Source: Ruminimicrobiellum sp045223915 (GTDB lineage: Bacteria > Elusimicrobiota > Endomicrobiia > Endomicrobiales > Endomicrobiaceae). Taken from it: 64,000 nucleotides of DNA. Of the stretch, positions 41,069 to 50,232 are shown in pieces (position 1 is the stretch's first letter; the number at the start of each line of letters is the position of its first letter). The notes under the pieces were generated by a model. That model worked only from the letters and a program-made list of their open reading frames with translations, was not told the DNA's origin and did not search any database. The position numbers and the translations under genes are program-made. The DNA lies in assembly GCA_045223915.1 (NCBI GenBank), contig JBGUZU010000005.1, positions 62,001 to 126,000 on the forward strand. Direction: 5' to 3'.

Positions 41069-43891
41069 ATGGAAAACAAAAGTAAGATAATTAATATTGC
41101 TTTAAATGATAGTATTGTTGAATATACGGCAAAATATTTGTTTAATTTAACCGGTACAGAAAATGATTTTGGTAAAGTTGCAGTTATTATGACTTCGAAA
41201 AGACCATCATTGTTTATAAAGAGAGAATTGGCAAAACAAATAAATAAGCCGTTTATTCCACCAAAATTTCTTACTTTTGAAGAACTTGTAAGTTCAATAT
41301 CCGGTTTACAGAATAAGAAAAAAATATCAAAGATAGATAGCAGTTATATAATTTACGATATTATTCATAACAATCTTAAAAGTTCAAGTTTTTATCAATA
41401 TACATACTCATCTTTCTTTCAATGGGCAAACGAAATATTGAATTTTATAAATCTGTTGGATTTGGAACAAATAAGTAACGATAAATTGTTAAATATTCAA
41501 ATGCAGGCTGATATAGGTTTTGATGTGCCTAAAAGTATTAATGATCTTTTAAAGAATATATCTTTTATAAGGGAAGAATTTCATAAAAGAATAGAAATAT
41601 TAAACAAAACGACGACAGCATATTCTTATTACAATGCTGCAAAAAACATAGAAACTTATTTTAAAGATTTTGATAGGGTAATATTGTTTAATCCATATTA
41701 TTTGAATAAGTCCGAAACTGAAATGTTTAAAGTTTTGTTTAATGTCGGTAAGCTTGATATTATCATAAGAGGTAACAAGAATAATTGGCAATACTTAAAC
41801 AAAATTTATAAAGATTTTAATTCTGTTTCTAAATCTGTAAGAGATAGTTTAACGGATAATATTCAATTTTATAGCGCTTACGACGGATATTCTCAAGCTT
41901 GTTTGGTTAAAAATTTAGTACAAAAAGTTCCTCAAAACGAACTTAAAGATACTGTAGTTATCGTTCCGGATAATACCATATTGCAGGCGGTTACAAGCGA
42001 ACTTTATTCGGTAATGAAAGATATTAATATTGCGGTGGGATATCCTGCAAATAAAACTACGGTATTTTCTTTAATGAAAGATTTAATTAAAACGCATTTA
42101 AACAGAGATGAAAATAACAAATATTATGTAAAGGATTTTATTTCAATAATATCAAATCCACTCGTTAAAAATATAAGATTTATCGGTATGCCGGATATTA
42201 CGAGAATTATAATTCATGAAATAATTAACAATTTTGATTTTTCAAATAAAAAAGCTTTGTTTAAATCGTATCAGTTTATTTCGTTAGACGAGATTCAAAA
42301 TAATAATATACTACACGAAACTATTTCCGGAAAAATAACTTCTTATTGGCAAGAAGTTTCCCCTGAAAGAGTGAAAGAACTCATTATGCAATTGTTTGAT
42401 ATATTTTTCTATAAATTTGAAAATATTTCTACAATGTATGCTTTGGGAAAAGCCATAAATACTATAGCCGATATTATAACTCAAAAGAGTTTGATAAATT
42501 CGTACTCTTTTAATTTAGGTGCGATGAACATGATTTATGATGTCGCAAATCAACTTTTAAACTCTATTTGTTCAAATAATATTTTTAGTACGAAAGAATT
42601 ATTGAAAATATTTGAAAATCTTATATCTACAGGTAACATAAATCTTGTAGGAAGTCCTTTAAAAGGGTTACAGGTTTTGGGCTTTATGGAAGCAAGAGGA
42701 CTTTCGTTTAAAAATGTCTTTATAGTGTCTATGTCGGATTCCGTGGTACCAAATGTAACGGATATAAATCCTCTTATTCCGAAAGAAGTTATTAATTTGT
42801 TGAATATCGGTTATTCCGAAAGAGAAATCGATATTCAAAAATATCAATTTTATAGTCTAATTTCCGGTGCAAAGAATGTTTCTTTAATATATCCTTGTGA
42901 TAATGCGAACATAAGAAGCAGATTTATAGAAGAACTTGTATGGAAAAAACAATATGAAGCAAAACTTTTAAGCTCGGTAACAGTTAATAATGCTGTTTTG
43001 TCTGCACAACTTTTTCCTAACAATAAACCTGAATTTTCAAAAACAGATGAGATAAAAAAATATTTGTTGAATTTTAATTATTCGGCAACAAGTATAGATT
43101 CCTATATGAAATGTAAATTAAGATTTTATTATAAGTATGTGTTGAAATTAGGTGAACAAACAGATTATGATGATGATCACGAAAGCATTAATATAGGGAA
43201 TTGTGTTCACGACTTTTTAAATAAAATTTTTCACGGCGGTTTAACTAAAGAAGAGTTGTTGAGTTTGGATGAAGCTTCTTATGATAAAGAGTTGAATAAC
43301 AAAATAGATGAATATTTTAAAAATGCTAAAACCGGTAAAATGTATTTGTTAAGAAAACTTCTTAAAAAGAAATTGAATGATTTTAGAATAGCAGAAATTG
43401 CAAGACCATTTAAAAAAGTGTTGGATACCGAAAAAGATTTTAACTCTCAAATAGAAGTAAATCAAGTAAAATATAATTTGGTTTCAAGAATGGATAGAAT
43501 AGATGAAAACGATGACGGAACAGTAAGTATTATAGATTATAAAACGGGTACTGCGGAAGCACCGCTTGCTGCCAGAGATTTTGTTATAGATGGAACAAAA
43601 TTTTCCAGACAGGTAATATCGAAAAATATAGAATCTTTTCAATTGATAATTTATAAGTATTTATACGAACAAAACATTAAAGATAAAACTGTAAAAGATA
43701 TGATGTTGTATTCTTTAAAAAAGACCGAGACCATTCCTTTATTGAAGGAAGGCAGTAAAATAGATTTTGATATATTGCTCAAACAACTCAAAGTTATTAT
43801 TGCCGATATTAATAGTGACGAACCGTTTAAAAGTGAAATTTATGATGATGTAGATTGTGAGAAATGTCCGTATTTTTACTTGTGCAGATAG
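41069..43891 (+). CDS. AddB-like PD-(D/E)XK nuclease with Fe-S cysteines
   Basis: 940 residues. The C-terminal nuclease (about 670-940) has SATSIDSYMKCKLRFYYKY, GNCVHDFLNKIF, SRMDRIDEN and IIDYKTG. Four cysteines match the AddB-type Fe-S staple: C682 before the nuclease, and C930, C933, C939 at the very end (CEKCPYFYLC). The N-terminal region is helicase-like but shows no intact Walker A, so it is probably an inactive scanning subunit. It pairs with the preceding helicase-nuclease, 5 bases away. The assignment to an AddAB-like complex rests on the operon and the cysteine pattern. Confidence 0.85.
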   Translation: MENKSKIINIALNDSIVEYTAKYLFNLTGTENDFGKVAVIMTSKRPSLFIKRELAKQINKPFIPPKFLTFEELVSSISGLQNKKKISKIDSSYIIYDIIHNNLKSSSFYQYTYSSFFQWANEILNFINLLDLEQISNDKLLNIQMQADIGFDVPKSINDLLKNISFIREEFHKRIEILNKTTTAYSYYNAAKNIETYFKDFDRVILFNPYYLNKSETEMFKVLFNVGKLDIIIRGNKNNWQYLNKIYKDFNSVSKSVRDSLTDNIQFYSAYDGYSQACLVKNLVQKVPQNELKDTVVIVPDNTILQAVTSELYSVMKDINIAVGYPANKTTVFSLMKDLIKTHLNRDENNKYYVKDFISIISNPLVKNIRFIGMPDITRIIIHEIINNFDFSNKKALFKSYQFISLDEIQNNNILHETISGKITSYWQEVSPERVKELIMQLFDIFFYKFENISTMYALGKAINTIADIITQKSLINSYSFNLGAMNMIYDVANQLLNSICSNNIFSTKELLKIFENLISTGNINLVGSPLKGLQVLGFMEARGLSFKNVFIVSMSDSVVPNVTDINPLIPKEVINLLNIGYSEREIDIQKYQFYSLISGAKNVSLIYPCDNANIRSRFIEELVWKKQYEAKLLSSVTVNNAVLSAQLFPNNKPEFSKTDEIKKYLLNFNYSATSIDSYMKCKLRFYYKYVLKLGEQTDYDDDHESINIGNCVHDFLNKIFHGGLTKEELLSLDEASYDKELNNKIDEYFKNAKTGKMYLLRKLLKKKLNDFRIAEIARPFKKVLDTEKDFNSQIEVNQVKYNLVSRMDRIDENDDGTVSIIDYKTGTAEAPLAARDFVIDGTKFSRQVISKNIESFQLIIYKYLYEQNIKDKTVKDMMLYSLKKTETIPLLKEGSKIDFDILLKQLKVIIADINSDEPFKSEIYDDVDCEKCPYFYLCR

Positions 43892-43951
43892 TAACAATTT
43901 TGTATAAGTATATGTCTAAATAGTAACAATGTTTTTTATATGGAGTTTAAA

Positions 43952-44458
43952 ATGAAAAAAGCAATTTTGTTTGTAATAATGTTTTTAATGTTTGGTATAA
44001 ACGTATATGCCGATAAAACAAGTAATTTGTTTGTGATAGAAAGAAGCAAAAATGCAAATGTTGTTAGTTATGATGCTGTTTTAAATGATGACGGAACGAT
44101 AAAAAAAGAAAATCCTGTAGATTCTTATTGGTTATTGTATGCATATAAAAACGGAGAAAGAGAAGAATTAAGTGCATTTGATAAAAAAGCTTATGGCTTT
44201 AAGGTTAAATATAATACCGAAAGACAAAATTTTGACTTTGTATTAAAAGCTGCCAAAGATAAACCTATGACTATTGACTTATATAATGGTGTTGCAAAAG
44301 CGGTTATAAAAATAAATAACGTTGATTGTTTTTTGGAAAAAGTTTATATCGGTTCTGTTGACGGTGCTTTTGGTATACCGAATGTAAGCTTTTATGAACT
44401 GTTCGGAACTGAAGTATCAAATGGTGCTAAACAGCAACAAAAAATAGTAGTGAAATAA
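43952..44458 (+). CDS. DUF4833 exported protein
   Basis: 168 residues with a signal peptide (KKAILFVIMFLMFGINVYA, cut near residue 20). The mature part has LFVIERSKNANVVSYDAVLN, SYWLLYAYKNGEREEL and ALDKKAYGFKV-like spacing (here AFDKKAYGFKV), which match DUF4833, a small periplasmic or envelope family of unknown function. GGAG at 43942-43945 favours the ATG at 43952 over an in-frame ATG at 43940. The next gene's promoter overlaps its last codons. Confidence 0.8.
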   Translation: MKKAILFVIMFLMFGINVYADKTSNLFVIERSKNANVVSYDAVLNDDGTIKKENPVDSYWLLYAYKNGEREELSAFDKKAYGFKVKYNTERQNFDFVLKAAKDKPMTIDLYNGVAKAVIKINNVDCFLEKVYIGSVDGAFGIPNVSFYELFGTEVSNGAKQQQKIVVK

Positions 44459-44478
44459 CTTTTCTTTTTTTGTATAAT
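44450..44478 (+). promoter_or_regulatory. Promoter of the polysaccharide export pair
   Basis: GTGAAA at 44450-44455 (inside the end of the DUF4833 gene), 17 bases, TATAAT at 44473-44478. The ATG of the lipoprotein gene is 10 bases downstream, without a ribosome site, so the leader would be two to four bases. Confidence 0.6.
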
Positions 44479-44487
44479 ACTAAGATT

Positions 44488-45162
44488 ATGAAAAATTATA
44501 TTTTATTTTTATTATGTTTTATTTGTTTTTGTTCGTTGTCATGTGCTTCAACGAAAGGAGTTGCTGTTACAGGTGAAAACAATAATGTCGGCAGTGTAAG
44601 TTCTGAAACCGATAGTATTCAAGATCAGGTGTTGAACGATATTTCAAATGTACAACAGTCGAAAAATTATATATTACAGTCCGGGGATCTTGTGGAAATA
44701 AAAGTTTTTATGGAACCGAATATGGACAGGGTTCTTAGAATATCTTCTAACGGGACGGTAACATATCCTTTGATAGGTAACGTTAAAATAGGCGGTTATT
44801 GTGTAAGTGATGCGGAAGAACAATTGGCCGAAAAGTTAAAGTATTATATAAAAAGTCCGCAAGTTTCAATGTTAATAAAAGAATACTCAAATAAGATGGT
44901 TTATGTTCTGGGACAAGTAAAAAAACCTTCGGAAATATCTATCCCGCCGGAAAAGACTATAACAGTTCTTGAAGCAATTACATCAGTAGGCGGATTTACC
45001 GACATTGCAAATACTTCAAAAATAAAAGTTTTAAGAATGGAAAACGGGAAACAAAGAAGTATAGATGTTGACGTTAATGCAATAACAAAGCAAGGAAATA
45101 AGTCTCTTGATATCGAACTGATGCCCGGAGATGTCGTTTTCGTTCCGCAAAGTATGTTTTAG
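44488..45162 (+). CDS. Wza-like polysaccharide export lipoprotein
   Basis: 224 residues. A lipoprotein signal peptide with lipobox LSC (Cys near residue 18 is the lipidation site) precedes a Poly_export domain (about 58-140: YILQSGDLVEIKVF, VTYPLIGNVKIGG) and an SLBB domain (about 145-220: VYVLGQVKKPSEISIP, GDVVFVPQS). Such proteins form the outer-membrane channel for capsule or exopolysaccharide. The start at 44488 puts the hydrophobic segment at the N-terminus; the in-frame TTG at 44470 lies inside the -10 region. The next gene encodes the matching chain-length regulator and kinase. It lacks the C-terminal helix of full Wza. Confidence 0.9.
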   Translation: MKNYILFLLCFICFCSLSCASTKGVAVTGENNNVGSVSSETDSIQDQVLNDISNVQQSKNYILQSGDLVEIKVFMEPNMDRVLRISSNGTVTYPLIGNVKIGGYCVSDAEEQLAEKLKYYIKSPQVSMLIKEYSNKMVYVLGQVKKPSEISIPPEKTITVLEAITSVGGFTDIANTSKIKVLRMENGKQRSIDVDVNAITKQGNKSLDIELMPGDVVFVPQSMF

Positions 45163-45177
45163 AGGTAATAAGTAATA

Positions 45178-46911
45178 ATGAGCGAAAATTTTACAAATGA
45201 TATTAATAATAATGCCGAAATAGATTTTACATTTTACATATCGGTAATATTAAAAAGAATATGGCTGTTGATAGGTGTTGTAATTATATGTGTTGCGGCA
45301 GCTGTTGTCGTAAACATGTTGATGCAACCGAAATACAAAGCCTCGGTTCTCATGATGATAGACAGGGAAGATTCCGGTAAAATAGAAACATCTTCTTTCG
45401 GTTCATGGGCAAGTGATGAAGATTATTACAGAACACAATATAAATTGTTGGAATCAAGAACATTGTTGGAAAAAGTTCATAATAATATGAATTTGTCGGA
45501 AGTTCCGGAATTTAAACAACCCAATGGTTGGGCAAAATTAAAAAAACATATAAAAATTATTCCTATAACAAGAAGTCGTTTGTTAAACCTTGAAGTTGAA
45601 TCTTATGATAAAAATTTATGTGCAAAAATTGCTAATACAATAGCAAAAACCTTTGTTGAAGATAATGTAAGTAACAGGGTTTCTATAGCACAAGACGTTA
45701 TCGCTGCTCTTGATGCAACGGAAAGAAGTTCAAAACAACAAGAGTTATTAAATTCTATGCCGCAGGTAGTAAATAGTGATTTTATAAAAAATCTTAAAAA
45801 CCAAGAAATAGCATTATATAAACAATTCGTTCAGTTAAATGCAAGATATACGATAAATCATCCGGAAGTTATATCCGTTCAAAATCAGTTACAGGCAATA
45901 AGAGAAAAAATAGATGTCGAAACAAGAAGACTTATTCAAAGTATAAAAATCGAGCTTTCCGGGCAATTTTCCGGAAACAATATAAGAATAGTTGATGAAG
46001 CTCTTGTTCCGGACAATCCTTATAAGCCGAATAAGATGTTAAATTTGTTGATTGGATTTTGCGTTGGTTGTATCTTAGGAATATTGTTCATATTCATAGT
46101 TGAATTTTTGGACAAGACAATAAAAACATCCGACGATTTACAAGATAAATTGAAAATTTCTTTTTTAGGATTTATTCCTGTTAATAAAATGAAAAAATTA
46201 CAGAACGAATATGAAATAATGTTGAAAGAAGGTAATTTTTTGTTGGCAGAACAAGTAAGAAATATAAGAACGATGTTGGGTTTTGCTTTGTCGGATGATA
46301 GAAAAGCACCTATTTTAATTGCAAGTTCTTTGCAAAGTGAAGGAAAAAGTCATTTGTCTGTAAATTTGGCAGTGGCATTTGCTCAAACCCAAAAAAAAGT
46401 TTTACTTATAGATGGTGATTTGAGAAGATCCAGGTTACATAAGGTGTTTAAAGTTTCGAACGAAAAAGGTTTAACAAATATTTGGCAGGAAGATAAAAAA
46501 ATATCTTCTTTTGAATATAATGTTCAAAAGACTCCTGTAGAAAATTTATATGTTATGACATCGGGAGTAAGACCACCGAATCCTTCGGAGTTATTGAATA
46601 CCCCTTTGCTTGAAGCCTTTGTAAAGTGGGCAGTTGAAAATTACGATTGCGTAATGGTTGATTGTCCTGCGGTGTTACCGGTGAGTGATACTTTGTTGTG
46701 GGGCAAATATATAAATAAAGCTATTTTTGTTATTAAGTACGGCAGTACAAATTCAAAATTAGCTGAAGCTGCTTTAGAAAAAATGGAAAATGTGGGAATA
46801 AAAATTGTAGGTGGCGTTATATCCCAATATGAGCCGAAAGGCCTTACATACAGTAAATACGGATATTATAAAAATTATTCTTATTACAATGAAGAAAACA
46901 AGGAAAACTAA
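45178..46911 (+). CDS. Wzc-type tyrosine autokinase / polysaccharide chain-length regulator
   Basis: 577 residues. A Wzz domain with transmembrane helices (about 30-50 and 287-310, the second preceded by PDNPYKPNK, the proline-rich Wzz motif) flanks a periplasmic coiled-coil part. The cytoplasmic BY-kinase follows: P-loop ASSLQSEGKSHLSVNLA (near 381), Walker A' VLLIDGDLRRSR and Walker B CVMVDCPAV. The C-terminal tail has seven tyrosines in its last 20 or so residues, the autophosphorylation cluster. It controls polymer length and export through the partner lipoprotein gene 15 bases upstream. No polymerase or flippase is adjacent, so synthesis genes lie elsewhere. Confidence 0.92.
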   Translation: MSENFTNDINNNAEIDFTFYISVILKRIWLLIGVVIICVAAAVVVNMLMQPKYKASVLMMIDREDSGKIETSSFGSWASDEDYYRTQYKLLESRTLLEKVHNNMNLSEVPEFKQPNGWAKLKKHIKIIPITRSRLLNLEVESYDKNLCAKIANTIAKTFVEDNVSNRVSIAQDVIAALDATERSSKQQELLNSMPQVVNSDFIKNLKNQEIALYKQFVQLNARYTINHPEVISVQNQLQAIREKIDVETRRLIQSIKIELSGQFSGNNIRIVDEALVPDNPYKPNKMLNLLIGFCVGCILGILFIFIVEFLDKTIKTSDDLQDKLKISFLGFIPVNKMKKLQNEYEIMLKEGNFLLAEQVRNIRTMLGFALSDDRKAPILIASSLQSEGKSHLSVNLAVAFAQTQKKVLLIDGDLRRSRLHKVFKVSNEKGLTNIWQEDKKISSFEYNVQKTPVENLYVMTSGVRPPNPSELLNTPLLEAFVKWAVENYDCVMVDCPAVLPVSDTLLWGKYINKAIFVIKYGSTNSKLAEAALEKMENVGIKIVGGVISQYEPKGLTYSKYGYYKNYSYYNEENKEN

Positions 46912-46953
46912 CAATACAAAAATTTTTGATATTGAAGTTTGAAACTTGTACCA

Positions 46954-46983
46954 TTGTAAGGGTTAATTCAATAAAAACATAAT
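46954..46983 (+). promoter_or_regulatory. Possible promoter of tpiA
   Basis: TTGTAA at 46954-46959, 18 bases, CATAAT at 46978-46983, giving a leader of about 15 bases with AAGGAG before the tpiA ATG. One mismatch in the -10 and non-ideal spacing make it tentative. Confidence 0.4.
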
Positions 46984-47005
46984 ATATTAAAAAGGAGATT
47001 TAATC

Positions 47006-47758
47006 ATGAGAAAACCGTTGATGGCAGGAAACTGGAAAATGAACAAAACTATACCGGAAGCAGTTGCTATGGTAAGTGAATTAAAAGGTAAAATTGCAGA
47101 TGTTAAAGATGTTGATGTTTTAATTTGCCCTACATTTACTGCAATTTCAGCTTTAGCAAATGAAGCTAAAGGAACAAATATAAACATAGGTGCACAAGAT
47201 ATATTCTGGGAAGCTAAAGGTGCTTTCACAGGAGAAATTGCTCCTAATATGTTGGTAGATGCAGGTTGCAAATATGTAATAATCGGTCATTCCGAAAGAA
47301 GACAATATTTCGGTGAAACAAACGAAACAGTAAATAAAAAAGTTAAAGCTGCATTGGCTATAGGTTTAATACCTGTTGTTTGTGTAGGTGAAACATTGCA
47401 GGAAAGAGAATCTGATGTAACATTTAAAGTTATTGAAGCTCAAGTAAGAGAAGGATTGAAAGATTTATCTAAAGAAGATGCAGAAAAAGTAGTTATCGCT
47501 TATGAACCGGTTTGGGCAATCGGAACAGGAAAAACAGCAACTCCCGATCAAGCACAAGAAGTTCATGCTTTTATAAGAAAAGTTTATGGCGAAATGTATT
47601 GCTGTGCGGCAGATAAAATAAGAATTCTTTACGGCGGTTCGGTAAAACCTGAAAATGTAAGTGAACTTATGAAAAAAGAAGATATAGACGGCGGATTAGT
47701 AGGCGGAGCAAGCTTAAAAGCAGATTCTTTTGAAGCTTTGGTAAAATTTTCTAAATAA
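47006..47758 (+). CDS. tpiA: Triose-phosphate isomerase
   Basis: Interconverts dihydroxyacetone phosphate and glyceraldehyde 3-phosphate. 250 residues with all catalytic parts: GNWKMNK (K11), IIGHSERRQYF (H95), AYEPVWAIGTGKTATPDQAQ (E167 and the flexible loop) and the phosphate-binding LYGGSVKPEN. A strong AAGGAGA ribosome site precedes the ATG. It begins a run of carbon genes (pduL-like, rpiB) closed by a terminator. It would take up triose phosphate produced by deoC and transketolase. Confidence 0.98.
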   Translation: MRKPLMAGNWKMNKTIPEAVAMVSELKGKIADVKDVDVLICPTFTAISALANEAKGTNINIGAQDIFWEAKGAFTGEIAPNMLVDAGCKYVIIGHSERRQYFGETNETVNKKVKAALAIGLIPVVCVGETLQERESDVTFKVIEAQVREGLKDLSKEDAEKVVIAYEPVWAIGTGKTATPDQAQEVHAFIRKVYGEMYCCAADKIRILYGGSVKPENVSELMKKEDIDGGLVGGASLKADSFEALVKFSK

Positions 47759-47780
47759 TTATTATAAAGGAAAAATTAAG

Positions 47781-48365
47781 ATGAATGAAAATAGAGCAAA
47801 AAATCCTATTTTGACAAATGTTTCAAACAGACACATACATTTATCAAAAGATGATATGGAAATATTATTCGGTAAAGGTCATACATTAACAAAAACAAAA
47901 GATTTGGTTCAGCCGGGCGAACATGCTTGCGATGAAACCGTCACAATACAAGGTCCTAAAAGATCTATAGAAAAAGTTAGAGTTTTAGGCCCGTTAAGAA
48001 AACAAACTCAGGTTGAAATTTTCGTAACCGATGCAATAAGATTAGGTGTTAATGTTTGTATAAGATTGTCCGGAGATTTAGCAGGTTCCGAACCTATAAA
48101 AGTTATAGGTCCTGCAGGATCAATCGATTTAAAAGAAGGTTGTATTGTTGCTAAAAGGCATATTCATTTTACAACAAAAGATGCCGAATTTTACGGAGTA
48201 AAAAACGGTGACTCTTTAAAGTTGAAAACTGAAGGTGAAAGAGGACTCGTTTTTGATAATGTTATAGCAAGAGTAAGTGATAAAATGGCTTTGGAATGTC
48301 ATTTAGATATGGAAGAAGCTAATGCCGCAGGTGTAAAAAACGGAGATAAGCTTTTCATATTATAA
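47781..48365 (+). CDS. PduL-type phosphate acyltransferase
   Basis: 194 residues. PduL proteins exchange acyl-CoA and acyl phosphate and are unrelated to Pta. Metal-site motifs are visible in both halves: NVSNRHIHLSKDDMEILFG and IVAKRHIHFTTKDAEFYGV, with GPKRSIEKVRVLGP and QVEIFVTDAIRLG. The protein starts directly at the core domain and lacks the N-terminal encapsulation peptide of microcompartment forms; no shell genes are seen. It therefore probably serves as the cytosolic phosphotransacetylase, giving acetyl phosphate for ATP. It lies 22 bases after tpiA with an AAAGGA ribosome site and 14 bases before rpiB. Confidence 0.92.
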   Translation: MNENRAKNPILTNVSNRHIHLSKDDMEILFGKGHTLTKTKDLVQPGEHACDETVTIQGPKRSIEKVRVLGPLRKQTQVEIFVTDAIRLGVNVCIRLSGDLAGSEPIKVIGPAGSIDLKEGCIVAKRHIHFTTKDAEFYGVKNGDSLKLKTEGERGLVFDNVIARVSDKMALECHLDMEEANAAGVKNGDKLFIL

Positions 48366-48379
48366 TTAAGGATATAACA

Positions 48380-48820
48380 ATGAAAATTGCATTCGGTTGT
48401 GATCATGCCGGAATAGACGTGAAAGATAAATTGATATCTTTTATAAAATCGTTGGGTCATGAAGTTATAGATTGCGGAACAGACTCTAAAGAAAGTTGTG
48501 ATTATCCTGATTTTGCTCTTAAAGTTGCTCAAAATATTGTTTCTAAAAATGCAGATAAAGGAATTTTGATTTGTGGAACAGGTATCGGTATGTCCATTGC
48601 CGCAAACAAAGTTAAAGGTATAAGAGCAGCTGTTTGTTGGAGCAAAGAAACAGCTCAACTTATAGCTCAACATAATAATGCAAATATTATGTGTGCCGGA
48701 GCAAGGTTCGCATCACCCGATGATATTTGTCTATGGATTAAAACTTTTCTTGAAACTGAATTTGAACAAAGACATATAAAAAGAATAAATAAAATTAGTC
48801 AAATAGAACAACAGTACTAA
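48380..48820 (+). CDS. rpiB: Ribose-5-phosphate isomerase B
   Basis: 146 residues. Converts ribose 5-phosphate and ribulose 5-phosphate, linking nucleoside-derived ribose to the pentose phosphate pathway. Marks: KIAFGCDHAGIDVKDKLI, SCDYPDFALKVAQ, ILICGTGIGMSIAANK with the catalytic Cys, and NIMCAGARFASPDDI. The allose-6-phosphate isomerase activity of some relatives cannot be excluded, but the neighbours favour ribose. An intrinsic terminator overlaps its stop codon, so the tpiA-pduL-rpiB operon ends here. Confidence 0.95.
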   Translation: MKIAFGCDHAGIDVKDKLISFIKSLGHEVIDCGTDSKESCDYPDFALKVAQNIVSKNADKGILICGTGIGMSIAANKVKGIRAAVCWSKETAQLIAQHNNANIMCAGARFASPDDICLWIKTFLETEFEQRHIKRINKISQIEQQY

Positions 48821-48841
48821 TGCTGTTGTTCTATTTTTTTT
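48803..48841 (+). terminator. Intrinsic terminator overlapping the end of rpiB
   Basis: A perfect 12-bp stem (48803-48814 with 48823-48834), an 8-base loop that contains the rpiB stop codon (48818-48820), and a T-run at 48834-48841. Confidence 0.92.
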
Positions 48842-48873
48842 GTATGCAAATAAAAATATAAAAGGAAATTGCT

Positions 48874-50232
48874 ATGAAAAAAATTTTTGTTTTATCCGCA
48901 CTTATGTTTGTTTCAAGTTTTATTTATGCTGCATCCGTAACGATTTATAATGATAATTTTGCACTTGTAAGAGATACAAAAGATGTGGATGTAAAAGTCG
49001 GTAAACAAACAATAGAAGTAGACGATGTATCAGCAAAAATAGATCCGACAAGTGTGTTACCGAAATTCCTTTCGGATTCAAACAATATTACTATTCTTGA
49101 ACAAAACTATGATTTCGATTTGGTTAACAGCAACAAGTTGTTACAGAAATATATAGGTAAAGATATAACGGTAGAAAGATATTTACCTAATTCACAAAAA
49201 GAAAAAATTTCCGGTAAACTTTTATCCGTTCAAGGTGGAACAATAATAAAAACAAATAACGATAAAATTGTTATCAATCCGGACGGAGAAATTTCTTTAC
49301 CTAAAATGCCGGATGGGTTAATGTTAAAACCGACTTTGTCTTGGTTGATTAACAGTAAGGTTGCCGGTAAGAAAAAATTGGAACTGACATACAAAACAAC
49401 AGGCTTTTCTTGGGTAGCCGATTATGTTGCCGTGCTTAATAAAGATGATAAAAATATAGATTTGAATGCTTGGGTAACTATAAATAATACATCGGGTGCA
49501 ACATATAAAGATGCTAAATTAAAATTGGTTGCAGGTGATGTAAATACAGTAAAAGAACCAAGAGCTACAAGAAGTCTTATGATGGCTAAAAATGCCGTTA
49601 TGGAAGAAGCTGCTTATGATACAGCAGCAGGTTTTCAGGAACAAGCATTTTTCGAATATCATATTTATAAGTTACAAAGAAAAGCTGATTTAAAAGATAA
49701 CGAAAAGAAACAAATAGAATTTACGGCAGCACAAAATATTCCCGTAGAAAAAAAGTTTACATATCAAAGTTCTAAAAATAATAAAGTAGAAATTTCGTTA
49801 AAATTTAAAAATAATAAAGCTTCAAATTTAGGTATACCGTTACCTAAAGGTAAGGTAAGGGTATTTAAAAGTGATGGCGATTCTATAGAATTTGTCGGAG
49901 AAGATATGATAGATCATACTCCGGAAAACAAAGATATGAGATTAACATTGGGTAATGCATTTGATGTTACCGCAGAAAAGAAAATGACAAATTCTTCAAG
50001 AAATAATTCCGCAAAACAGTCCGAAGAGACTTATGAAATTGTTTTGAAAAATGCAAAAGATGAAGCTGTAAAGGTTGATGTTATAGAAACTTTTTACGGC
50101 TGGTCTAATTGGAAAATCGTTTCCAATTCTCACAAGTTTGAAAAGAAAGATTCAAATACTATAGTTTTTGAAGTTGATGTTCCGGCAAAATCAGAGACAA
50201 AAGTTAGTTATAAGGTAAAATATTCATGGTAA
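48874..50232 (+). CDS. DUF4139 exported protein
   Basis: 452 residues with a signal peptide (KKIFVLSALMFVSSFIYA, cut before A-S near residue 20). The mature protein starts VTIYNDNFALVRDTKDV, the typical opening of these proteins, and contains LELTYKTTGFSWVADYVAVL, DLNAWVTINNTSGATYKDAKL and LVAGDVN, the DUF4139 core. The C-terminal part (ETFYGWSNWKIVSNSH, then KSETKVSYKVKYSW) is beta-rich. Family members are exported beta-sandwich proteins of unknown function. AAGGAA precedes the ATG, just after the rpiB terminator. Its last 7 bases overlap deoC, so the two are translated from one message, although no functional tie is known. Confidence 0.85.
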   Translation: MKKIFVLSALMFVSSFIYAASVTIYNDNFALVRDTKDVDVKVGKQTIEVDDVSAKIDPTSVLPKFLSDSNNITILEQNYDFDLVNSNKLLQKYIGKDITVERYLPNSQKEKISGKLLSVQGGTIIKTNNDKIVINPDGEISLPKMPDGLMLKPTLSWLINSKVAGKKKLELTYKTTGFSWVADYVAVLNKDDKNIDLNAWVTINNTSGATYKDAKLKLVAGDVNTVKEPRATRSLMMAKNAVMEEAAYDTAAGFQEQAFFEYHIYKLQRKADLKDNEKKQIEFTAAQNIPVEKKFTYQSSKNNKVEISLKFKNNKASNLGIPLPKGKVRVFKSDGDSIEFVGEDMIDHTPENKDMRLTLGNAFDVTAEKKMTNSSRNNSAKQSEETYEIVLKNAKDEAVKVDVIETFYGWSNWKIVSNSHKFEKKDSNTIVFEVDVPAKSETKVSYKVKYSW

